Shown in pieces: positions 1-6,452 of a DNA stretch of 40,326 bases; within the stretch, counting starts at the first letter, position 1, and the number at the start of each line of letters is the position of its first letter. Under the pieces are notes generated by a model. The model was not told the origin of the DNA, did no database searches, and saw only the letters and a program-made list of their open reading frames with translations. The position numbers and the translations under genes were made by a program. Source of the stretch: an uncultured Caulobacterales bacterium (GTDB lineage Bacteria > Pseudomonadota > Alphaproteobacteria > Caulobacterales > Maricaulaceae); NCBI GenBank assembly GCA_938003545.1, contig CALKXY010000023.1, positions 1-40,326 on the forward strand, given 5' to 3'.

Positions 1-27
1 CCCGAAACCCCAAAGATAGTCCAAGCT

Positions 28-45
28 CTCCTTCTAAGAAGGAGG
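28..45 (+). promoter_or_regulatory. Hairpin that sequesters the transposase ribosome binding site
   Basis: A perfect 7-bp inverted repeat (CTCCTTC at 28-34, loop TAA, GAAGGAG at 38-44) contains the Shine-Dalgarno AAGGAGG (39-45) in its 3' arm. The transposase ATG at 53 follows by 7 nt. In mRNA the stem would hide the ribosome binding site, a common way to keep transposase expression low. The pairing is seen; the regulatory role is inferred. Confidence 0.55.
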
Positions 46-52
46 ATAAGTG

Positions 53-1081
53 ATGGATTATTTTGTTGGACTTGATGTAGGCGTTGAAGACACGGCGCTG
101 TGTGTGGTTGATGTTGATGGAGTGGTGCTGCTGCAATGCGAAGTCTCGACCGACCCGCAAGCGATAGCGGATGCGCTCAAACCTTACCGCAAAACTTTGC
201 GCCGCGCAGGGCATGAGGCGGGCGCATTGTCGCCTTGGCTTCAGTCTGAATTACTCGCCCTGGGCCTGCCCGTGATCTGCGTGGAAGCCCGCCATGCGCG
301 CGCGGCGATGTCCGCGCAGCGCAATAAGACGGACGCTGCGGATGCATTGGGTCTGGCCCATATTATGCGTACGGGCTGGTTTAAGCGGGCGCATATGAAG
401 GCGGAGGGGACGTATAAATTACGGTTGCTGTTGACGCACCGCCGGAACCTCAAACGCAAGTTCCTCGATATTGAGAACGCGATCCGCCATTCGCTGAAAG
501 CTTTTGGCATCCGTATAAAAGGCACGGGGCGTGCAGGATTTGAGCGGCGCATTCGGGAGTTGACGGCGGATGATCCCTTCACGCGGGAGCTTATTGGGAC
601 GATGCTGGAGGCGCGTGCGGGGCTGTGGACGCAGTTCAAGAAACTCGACACGCAAGTTGTCAAAATAACCCGCCAGACGGAGCTAACCCGCCGTTTTATG
701 GAGATTCCTGGCGTCGGGCCTGTGACGGCTTTGTCTTTTATGACGGGGGTTGATGATCCCACCCGGTTCAAACGCTCGCGCGATGTCGGGGCTTATTTTG
801 GCTTGACGACCAAGTGTTGGCAGTCGGGTAGCTCGGTTGATATTAAAGGCCGCATCTCCAAGGCGGGGGACGGCGATGTCAGGCGGGCGCTTTACACGGC
901 GGCGAGTGCGATGCTCTCGCGTTATAAAGGACGGCTCGCGATTAAGAGTTGGGGCCTGTCGATTGAGAAACGGCGCGGACATAAAAAGGCGCTTGTGGCC
1001 GTGGCGCGCAAGCTGGCGATCATTATGCATGCGATGTGGCGGGATGGCACCTTCTTTGATGACCCGCTCATGGCGACTTAA
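53..1081 (+). CDS. IS110-family transposase (DEDD/serine recombinase)
   Basis: The protein has 342 residues, the usual length for the family. An N-terminal RuvC-like DEDD domain starts MDYFVGLDVG (D8), with E55 in HEAGALSPWL and D94/D97 in KTDAADALGLA. The C-terminal Transposase_20 part has IPGVGPVTALSF (218-229), followed by QSGSS with the likely catalytic serine S258, then KGRISKAGDGDVRRAL. ATG at 53 is preferred because AAGGAGG ends 7 nt before it; an in-frame GTG at 50 is the alternative. The frame is intact and no key residue is missing, so the enzyme could be active. IS110-family recombinases are guided by an element-encoded bridge (seeker) RNA. The window begins 52 nt upstream, so the left end may be cut, and no clear terminal repeats are seen. 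Confidence 0.93.
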   Translation: MDYFVGLDVGVEDTALCVVDVDGVVLLQCEVSTDPQAIADALKPYRKTLRRAGHEAGALSPWLQSELLALGLPVICVEARHARAAMSAQRNKTDAADALGLAHIMRTGWFKRAHMKAEGTYKLRLLLTHRRNLKRKFLDIENAIRHSLKAFGIRIKGTGRAGFERRIRELTADDPFTRELIGTMLEARAGLWTQFKKLDTQVVKITRQTELTRRFMEIPGVGPVTALSFMTGVDDPTRFKRSRDVGAYFGLTTKCWQSGSSVDIKGRISKAGDGDVRRALYTAASAMLSRYKGRLAIKSWGLSIEKRRGHKKALVAVARKLAIIMHAMWRDGTFFDDPLMAT

Positions 1082-1450
1082 GTACGTGAATTAAATAAAT
1101 GATTTTGTGAGACACCGCGAAAGCGGATGTGAGGAGATGGTGTAGACTTTGAAAACTGGGAAGCCCGATATCTTGTTTGTGAGCGCATCAATGGTGCGGA
1201 TCACGTTGTTTAGCCTGTTACGTCGCCCCATTTTACCGAAGCCGGATTGCACCTTTGCGGAGAGACTTGAGCGCCGAAAGCCGAGCGTGATGGCCGCAAG
1301 GAAGTGCGGAGAAGAGCACGGCACACCTGATCTTTACGACCCAAATGATGGGGCTGACAAAATAATTAAATACATCTATGAAAGACGAAGGAGACACCGA
1401 TGATGTGCACACATACGAGAGACACGATTAGAAGAGACAAGATAAAACTT
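1082..1450 (+). other. Non-coding flank of the IS110 transposase, possible bridge RNA region
   Basis: No convincing gene is present. Just after the transposase stop lies CCGC-GAAA-GCGG (near 1117-1128), a GNRA-type hairpin flanked by ACA/TGT. A further short stem, CGCA...TGCG, lies near 1184-1198. IS110-family elements carry a guide RNA in a non-coding end, downstream of the transposase in the IS1111 group and upstream in the IS110 group. Whether this flank belongs to the element cannot be decided here because its right boundary is not recognisable. An open frame at 1149-1403 has no family signature and no good ribosome binding site, so it was not called. Confidence 0.3.
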
Positions 1451-1485
1451 CCCCTCACAAATCAGGCATCCTGAACGGTGAGGGG
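1451..1485. repeat. Nested (cruciform-like) inverted repeat
   Basis: An outer stem CCCCTCAC (1451-1458) pairs with GTGAGGGG (1478-1485). Inside it, TCAGG (1462-1466) pairs with CCTGA (1470-1474) around a CAT loop. The two stems are joined by AAA and ACG. There is no T-run, so it is not a standard terminator. It may be part of a transcript behind the IS or a remnant of an element end. The function is unknown. Confidence 0.5.
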
Positions 1486-1500
1486 GAATTATAAAACTAT

Positions 1501-1550
1501 ACATATTTCAACCATCCCGCCAACTGAGGCGGGATGGTTTTTAAATATGT
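1501..1550. terminator. Bidirectional intrinsic terminator
   Basis: The 12-bp stem AACCATCCCGCC (1510-1521) with GGCGGGATGGTT (1528-1539) has a 6-nt loop and is followed by T residues. An outer stem, ACATATTT (1501-1508) with AAATATGT (1543-1550), encloses it and supplies A/T tracts on both strands. It lies between the plus-strand IS region and the end of the minus-strand membrane protein gene, so it can serve both directions. Confidence 0.85.
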
Positions 1551-1557
1551 AGCAGAG

Positions 1558-2406
1558 TTACTCCGCTGCAAATCCGCATTGGCGTTGTTCCATCGTGATT
1601 TGCTTTGTCAGACGGACGGCGTTTTGTGCGTAAGCTTCTGTGACGGTGCCTGAATTGACAGTCTTGCCGCGCAGGGTGCTAACGTTTTCGCAGAGATGAA
1701 AAACAAGTTTTGAGTCAGATTTTGCGGCCCCATTTTTTGGCGCGATCCAATATACGACATCCAAGCCGTCAGGGTTGGCTTCGCTTTTGGTGGCTTCTGC
1801 TACGGCTTCTGAATCATCTACGATGTCTTGAGCTTGCGCAGCGACTGCGGGCGAGCAGGCCGTAGTGGCGACTTTGGCTTTAATTTGGGCGGTGCACTCA
1901 TTCATATCCTGCGAATATTGTTCAGTGGACGGTGGGTCCAAGCTCACGCCAAACATTGCGGCAATGACAAGTAACGCCGCGCCAACTCCACCTGCGATTT
2001 TCTTGTTCTTCGGATCCATGTCCTTATCCATGAAGATCAAAGCCAGAAGCGGGACAAATGCGATTAATGTAATGATCACGCCGAGTTGATTCTGAATAAA
2101 GAATTTAACTTTATCGGCCTTGCTGGCAGGGTCATGTTTATTGGCGGCTTTCCACAGCAAGCTACCCGCAATGGCGAAAACAGCGATCGCGACCAAGAGG
2201 CCGATCAAGAGAACAAGATTACCATCGTCGAATTTATTTTTGAGGAGGAGAATAATTGCGCCGATTTCGGTGCCGATCGCGACGACCCAAGCGCCAGAGG
2301 CAAAGAGCCTAAGTTTCTTGGCTTTGGATTTTTGATCCTGCGAGGCGTGCCACGCATTTGTCACGTCCACATCTGGAGCGTCCGTGTCTGGTTTATTGTC
2401 GGTCAT
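1558..2406 (-). CDS. Hypothetical four-TM membrane protein with C-terminal cysteine-containing domain
   Basis: The family is not recognised. The 282-residue protein has a polar, Asp-rich N-terminus (1-34) and four predicted membrane segments near 35-56, 63-86, 107-126 and 138-155. A soluble C-terminal half (156-282) follows with four cysteines (C171, C184, C239, C277), which could form two disulfides if periplasmic. The ATG follows GAGGG by about 8 nt. It appears to be monocistronic: its 3' end meets the bidirectional terminator, and its upstream gap of nearly 190 nt holds the 3' end of the Kelch gene. That gap contains a GC-rich inverted repeat, CCGCGC/GCGCGG (2466-2490). Reading frame quality and the terminator support a real gene; no function can be assigned. 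Confidence 0.75.
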   Translation of the reverse strand: MTDNKPDTDAPDVDVTNAWHASQDQKSKAKKLRLFASGAWVVAIGTEIGAIILLLKNKFDDGNLVLLIGLLVAIAVFAIAGSLLWKAANKHDPASKADKVKFFIQNQLGVIITLIAFVPLLALIFMDKDMDPKNKKIAGGVGAALLVIAAMFGVSLDPPSTEQYSQDMNECTAQIKAKVATTACSPAVAAQAQDIVDDSEAVAEATKSEANPDGLDVVYWIAPKNGAAKSDSKLVFHLCENVSTLRGKTVNSGTVTEAYAQNAVRLTKQITMEQRQCGFAAE

Positions 2407-2593
2407 ATTAGTTTCCCTCTGCCGACGTGTCTTCTCGAGGGTGTCGAAAAGAGACGTCTATCCCGCCGCGCACGATTCAAAGACGCGCGGCTCCCACATG
2501 CTTTCTAACATAATATGTGAAAGATACGAGAGGGGTGATTAAAGCCGAGCCGACATTAACCTGACCTGAAAACCAACGAGTTGCAGGGTTATT

Positions 2594-3625
2594 TCAGTGG
2601 ATTTCGAAAATGTCAGTCGTGTTTAAAACGACCTGACCGTTACCCATGCCGCCCAATGTTGCAAAACGGTTTTCGCCTAGATGTATCAAGCCGCGATGAT
2701 CCATTGTGGCGGTGGGTTTGTCTTTGAGGGCGACATAGTCATTCGCTGTGATGTCATAGGCCCAGACATGGGCGCTGGGGCGGCTTGGGATTTTATTATA
2801 TCCGACGCCATTGTAATTATAGGCATTGTCGGTTCCGCCAGCGAAAACCACAAGGTTGCGCTCAGCCCACCCTGTTGCAGCCATACGGTAGAGGCCTTTT
2901 CCAGGCAGTTGCGATAGGCGACTCCAATTAATGTTTGTAATGTCAGCCGCGTCTATATCGCCGCGCCAACAGGCCGAAATTGTTTCGAAACTGCGGCGCG
3001 TATTTTCATCTTTCGGCGGGATGATTTGTACGCCGTCACATATAATCATGACGTTGCCGACACCGCCGCCTGCGTGACCGAAAACGGGTGCGCCAGGCCA
3101 ATCTGTGGCAGCCTGCCAGCTATCTTCTACCGTGTCATAGATTTGCACATCGGCGACATTGGTGTCTTTGTGCCAACCAGAGATGAGATAAATATAACGG
3201 TCCTGATATACATAACTTACACTATCATCTACGGGGACGGGAATGTCAGCACGGCGCGCGTAGTTCTGGGTTTTCGGGTCAAAGACGAATACGTCAGGTG
3301 TGGAGACTTCGGTGTGATCTTCGGCCACAGTATACCCGCCGAAGATATATATTTTGTCGCCAACAGTTTGTGCGGTTGAGGCCAAGCGGCCTTGCTTAAC
3401 GGGTAAGGACGGCAGGTCTTGACAGGCAGGCGTCTCCGAAGCTGTGCAGACAAAGGCATTTGCATGAACATCGGTCCACGCTTTGCCTGCACTCAGTCCT
3501 GCAAAACTATAGATTTTTTTGCCATGCATCGCGACCGCATTATTAGCGACAGGTTTTAGAGTTTGCGGTGCATCGGCTTGACATGACGAGAGTCCCAATA
3601 TGGCTGCGATCCATATATGTTTCAT
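2594..3625 (-). CDS. Kelch-repeat beta-propeller lipoprotein
   Basis: The 343-residue protein has a lipoprotein signal (lipobox LSSC, Cys15), so it is predicted to be exported and lipid-anchored. Kelch-type blades are visible: KKIYSFAGL near 37, DKIYIFGGYT near 90 followed by DVFVFDPKTQNY (111-122), DRYIYLISGW near 142 followed by VQIYDTVEDSW (160-170), and a final NRFATLGGMG close to the C-terminus. Such propellers usually bind proteins or sugars; NanM-like sialate epimerases share the fold, but nothing here shows that activity. Its ATG lies 3 nt after the stop of the ABC-2 permease gene, so the two are almost certainly co-translated. The substrate is unknown. Confidence 0.82.
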   Translation of the reverse strand: MKHIWIAAILGLSSCQADAPQTLKPVANNAVAMHGKKIYSFAGLSAGKAWTDVHANAFVCTASETPACQDLPSLPVKQGRLASTAQTVGDKIYIFGGYTVAEDHTEVSTPDVFVFDPKTQNYARRADIPVPVDDSVSYVYQDRYIYLISGWHKDTNVADVQIYDTVEDSWQAATDWPGAPVFGHAGGGVGNVMIICDGVQIIPPKDENTRRSFETISACWRGDIDAADITNINWSRLSQLPGKGLYRMAATGWAERNLVVFAGGTDNAYNYNGVGYNKIPSRPSAHVWAYDITANDYVALKDKPTATMDHRGLIHLGENRFATLGGMGNGQVVLNTTDIFEIH

Positions 3626-3628
3626 GTT

Positions 3629-4477
3629 TTAGCTCTTAATCCGCCAGCCGCGCTTAAGGACGGCCAGCACTGTGATGAATAAGGCGATATTAATCGCCGC
3701 CGTAAGCGCCACGCCTATTATCACATTTCCATCCGCTTCACCAAGAAAGCCATACCGAAACCCGTCAATGAGGTAAAAGAGGGGGTTACATAGGCTGATC
3801 TTTTGAAAGAGGGGCGGTAAGATTTCTATCTTGTAAAATGTACCAGATAGATAAGAGAGCGGTAGGATGATGAATTGATTGACCACGGCCAGTTGATCAA
3901 ACTTCTCTGCCCAAATGCCAGAAAGTACGCCGACCATGCCCAGCATAACAGCGGCGCTAATCCCGAAATATAGAACCGCCCAGAGCTTAACTGGAAACAG
4001 GGGTGTGAAGAATATAGACAAGGCGATAGCTGTTACGACGGCAACTAAAATCCCGCGCGTCGCCGCCCCGCCGATATATCCCAATGCCAGTTCAATGTAA
4101 GACAGTGGCGTCATCAACACATCATTGATCGACCCCATCATCTTACCCGTCATGATCGAGGACGAGGAATTCGCCGAGGCATTGTTAAGAATACCCAGCA
4201 TCACCAAACCAGGTGCAAGGAAGACAACGAAATTATCCGTTGCCGTGCCTTCACCAATGCCGCGTGTCTGCGCAAAGGCTAGAACAAAAACGGTCATGAA
4301 TAATAGGTTTGAAATAATTGGCGCGAGAATGGTCTGTGGTGCGACCTTCATAAAGCGGCGAACTTCTTTCACATATAACGTGCGAAGCCCCATCCAATTC
4401 AGAAGGCCGTATGTGCGGCGTTTCGGTGTAGCGACATCAAGCGCGAAGGATGTATCTGAAGGTGTTGGATCGGACAT
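3629..4477 (-). CDS. ABC-2 type transporter permease
   Basis: This is an inner-membrane subunit of an ABC-2 (YadH/NodJ-like) exporter. From the chosen start the protein has 282 residues. After a polar N-terminus comes the cytoplasmic entry helix GLRTLYVKEVRRFMKVAPQT. Six hydrophobic segments follow, including PGLVMLGILNN and the family-typical PLSYLSGTFYKIEILPP near the C-terminal third. The open frame extends 32 codons further upstream, but those residues do not look like a permease N-terminus, so ATG at 4477 (MSDPTPSD) is preferred. No ATPase gene is adjacent; this half-transporter must use an ATPase encoded elsewhere. It is followed by the Kelch lipoprotein after 3 nt. It is divergent from gcrA across a 276-bp gap. 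Confidence 0.88.
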   Translation of the reverse strand: MSDPTPSDTSFALDVATPKRRTYGLLNWMGLRTLYVKEVRRFMKVAPQTILAPIISNLLFMTVFVLAFAQTRGIGEGTATDNFVVFLAPGLVMLGILNNASANSSSSIMTGKMMGSINDVLMTPLSYIELALGYIGGAATRGILVAVVTAIALSIFFTPLFPVKLWAVLYFGISAAVMLGMVGVLSGIWAEKFDQLAVVNQFIILPLSYLSGTFYKIEILPPLFQKISLCNPLFYLIDGFRYGFLGEADGNVIIGVALTAAINIALFITVLAVLKRGWRIKS

Positions 4478-4565
4478 ATTGGTGGCATATGCCGCTTGGC
4501 TGTAAATCACAACATGCGCTTCACATGATGTCAAAATGTGATGAGGCCCGGCTGCCCACGCAGAC

Positions 4566-4611
4566 TTCTCCACAGTAAATCGAATCAGTTGACGTCATTT
4601 GCTGTGGAGAA
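4566..4611. promoter_or_regulatory. Inverted DnaA-box-like repeat around a GANTC site upstream of gcrA
   Basis: TTCTCCACAG (4566-4575) and its exact reverse complement CTGTGGAGAA (4602-4611) are 26 nt apart. Each contains TTCTCCACA, one base from the DnaA box TTATCCACA. Between them is GAATC (4582-4586), a CcrM methylation site of the GANTC type. The element is 143-188 bp upstream of the gcrA ATG. In Caulobacter DnaA stimulates gcrA transcription, so a DnaA-responsive control region is plausible. The repeat is seen; the binding is inferred. Confidence 0.55.
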
Positions 4612-4753
4612 CCCGACACTGCATCTTGTGGGAAAAACTATGGTGATTACGATATGTAGTGTGGAGGCAAGTTGTGCCTTCCCTAAGAATATAATGCAGG
4701 TTTGGCGATGTGCTCTTGGGCTCGCCACGCCGGATAAGATAAAAGGTGACATC

Positions 4754-5314
4754 ATGGCTTGGACTGACGACCGCGTTGCGACGCTTACAAAACTTTGGGC
4801 TGATGGCCTATCCGCGTCCCAAATCGCCAAGCAGCTAGGCGGAGTCACCCGTAATGCTGTCATCGGTAAAGTTCACCGTTTGGGTCTGTCCGGACGTGCC
4901 AAGCCGTCATCACCAGCGCGCAAAGCCGCTGCTGTTAAGACTGCGGCGGCGCGCGGGGCCAGGCCCGCGACCTCGCCCAAACCCAAGACAAAAACAGTCC
5001 GCGCACCTTCTGCGCCGCGCACACCGCGCACTGTTGCATTGGCGCCGACACCGCCGCCGCCGCCGATTGATGCAAAGCTCATGTCCAATGGTGAATATGC
5101 CACGATCATGACTATCACAGATCATATGTGCAAATGGCCAATTGGTGACCCAGGTCAAGATAACTTCCGTTTCTGTGGCCGTAAGACAGATCCAGAAGAA
5201 CCATATTGCGTTGCCCATAGCCGTGTTGCTTATCAACCGTCACGCCGCCGTGGTGCTAGCTCCAACACCAAGGCCCTCGGTCCACAACCGACCAGCCGCA
5301 AGCGTATTATGTAA
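4754..5314 (+). CDS. gcrA: Cell cycle regulator GcrA
   Basis: GcrA is a sigma-70-bound transcription cofactor that acts at promoters carrying CcrM-methylated GANTC sites and is a core cell-cycle regulator of alphaproteobacteria. The protein has 186 residues. The N-terminal helix-turn-helix starts MAWTDDRVATLTKLWADGLS and continues through SASQIAKQLGGVTRNAVIGKVHRLGL (about 20-45). A long Ala/Pro/Lys linker follows (about 48-115, with a PTPPPPP run). The C-terminal sigma-binding region has the conserved CKWPIGDP and FRFCGRKTDPEEPYCVAHSRVAYQP. The frame is open 72 codons upstream, but MAWTDD is the conserved family start. A terminator follows directly. The linker's GC-rich repeats create long open frames on the other strand, which are not genes. 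Confidence 0.97.
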   Translation: MAWTDDRVATLTKLWADGLSASQIAKQLGGVTRNAVIGKVHRLGLSGRAKPSSPARKAAAVKTAAARGARPATSPKPKTKTVRAPSAPRTPRTVALAPTPPPPPIDAKLMSNGEYATIMTITDHMCKWPIGDPGQDNFRFCGRKTDPEEPYCVAHSRVAYQPSRRRGASSNTKALGPQPTSRKRIM

Positions 5315-5335
5315 GTCAGAAGTTTATTGAGTAAG

Positions 5336-5376
5336 AAAGCCCGGTCTCAAATTTAGTTTTGAGGGCGGGCTTTTTT
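5336..5376. terminator. Bidirectional terminator between gcrA and the esterase gene
   Basis: The outer stem AAGCCCG with CGGGCTT (3' arm from 5366) encloses an inner TCTCAAA/TTTTGAGG pairing, and a run of six T follows at 5371-5376. A's on the 5' side give a T-run on the other strand. The two flanking genes are convergent, so one structure can end both; the last T residues overlap the esterase stop codon. Confidence 0.85.
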
Positions 5377-6451
5377 ATTCGGTAAAGGGAAGAATCATAT
5401 TTCCGGCGGTTGGTGGTCGTCCGTAATCTTGTAGCAGGCAGCGATATGCATAGCTTGCGGGCGCATCATATGTGGCTTGTAAGGAGATGCGCTCCGCCGA
5501 TTGCAATGTGCAGGGGGTGTCGATCAAATCCTGATCTGCGGCTGAACGGTCAGGTTTAGGTTCTCCCGTCAACAGTGGTCCAGCGCGTCCAAATTGTATG
5601 GTCTGCGGGAATAACGTACGCAGGGCGTTTAATGCCGTGCCGTGATAGGCCGACCCATGCGTCTCTGACCCAGCTAAGGCATAATAAACCCATGACAAAC
5701 CAGTCGGCGCATCCGCTTTCAATGTTTCTACTAAAGCCGAAATTCCAGCTTCGTGCCGATAGCCCTCTTCCGCGCTGGTCATGTAGAGCCGTTTTCCTTT
5801 TAGTGTCTCGGGGAGCCTGTCAGCCGCATCCACGCCGTACGTCATATTTTCCCACCACAGTGACGGGTTCACGGCGATGTAGTCATCAAAGAGGTGAGGG
5901 GCTTCCATCAAGGTCTCCACGATAAAAAGTCCGGCAAGACTTTCGCCCAAAACGGCATCGCGGCCAGAGGTGCGATATTTACTCTCGATCCAGGGTTTTA
6001 GCTCTTCGCCGATGAAACGGCGGAAGTCTGCCGAACCACCTGGCTTTGCACCCAGCTCTTGCGTGTAGATTTCAATATCCGTTGCGGGTGGTGTAATCTG
6101 ATGCCGTCGATTGATGGTTTCTATACCAACCAAAATTAAGGGGCTAAACGTATCATTTATCTCGCGTGATTGGACGATCCCCGCCAGATGTGGGAAGTCC
6201 TGCTGCGGCCCGCCGTCAATGACATAGAGGACAGGGTAATCGCGCGCCTCCCCATCATTATATCCCATCCAGCCTTCGGGCAGCCGGACCGTAATACGAC
6301 GATCCATACCCAAAATTTTTGAAGGTAAATGATAAGTTTGCCCTATGATGAGAGGTTCGCTTTCAGGCTTTGGAGCAGGAGTAGATGTGTCAGTCGCAGG
6401 TTGAGCGCATCCTACTAAGATTAACGCCAAACATATCGTAAAATATTTCAT
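5375..6451 (-). CDS. Lipoprotein alpha/beta-hydrolase, esterase D/IroE-like
   Basis: The 358-residue predicted lipoprotein (lipobox LVGC, Cys15) has a Pro/Glu-rich linker and then an alpha/beta-hydrolase of the putative esterase family (PF00756), which includes siderophore esterases (IroE/Fes) and esterase D. Seen are ITVRLPEGW (53-61), DYPVLYVIDGG (71-81), and the nucleophile elbow GESLAG (169-174, Ser171). SETHGSAYH toward the C-terminus is the likely catalytic-His region. About 70 residues follow the hydrolase core, with a Cys pair. The ATG lies 1 nt after the stop of the acyl-CoA ligase, so the two are probably co-translated. Substrate is unknown; an iron-siderophore or lipid ester are both possible. 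Confidence 0.82.
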   Translation of the reverse strand: MKYFTICLALILVGCAQPATDTSTPAPKPESEPLIIGQTYHLPSKILGMDRRITVRLPEGWMGYNDGEARDYPVLYVIDGGPQQDFPHLAGIVQSREINDTFSPLILVGIETINRRHQITPPATDIEIYTQELGAKPGGSADFRRFIGEELKPWIESKYRTSGRDAVLGESLAGLFIVETLMEAPHLFDDYIAVNPSLWWENMTYGVDAADRLPETLKGKRLYMTSAEEGYRHEAGISALVETLKADAPTGLSWVYYALAGSETHGSAYHGTALNALRTLFPQTIQFGRAGPLLTGEPKPDRSAADQDLIDTPCTLQSAERISLQATYDAPASYAYRCLLQDYGRPPTAGNMILPFTE

Positions 6452-6452
6452 T

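Noticed and set aside
1149-1403. Open frame of 84 codons behind the IS110 transposase
   Set aside because: It has no family signature and no good ribosome binding site, and it overlaps hairpin DNA that looks non-coding.
4873-5118. Long open frames opposite gcrA
   Set aside because: They arise from the GC-rich Ala/Pro/Lys linker of GcrA and have low-complexity Arg/Gly composition, no start context and no homology signs.
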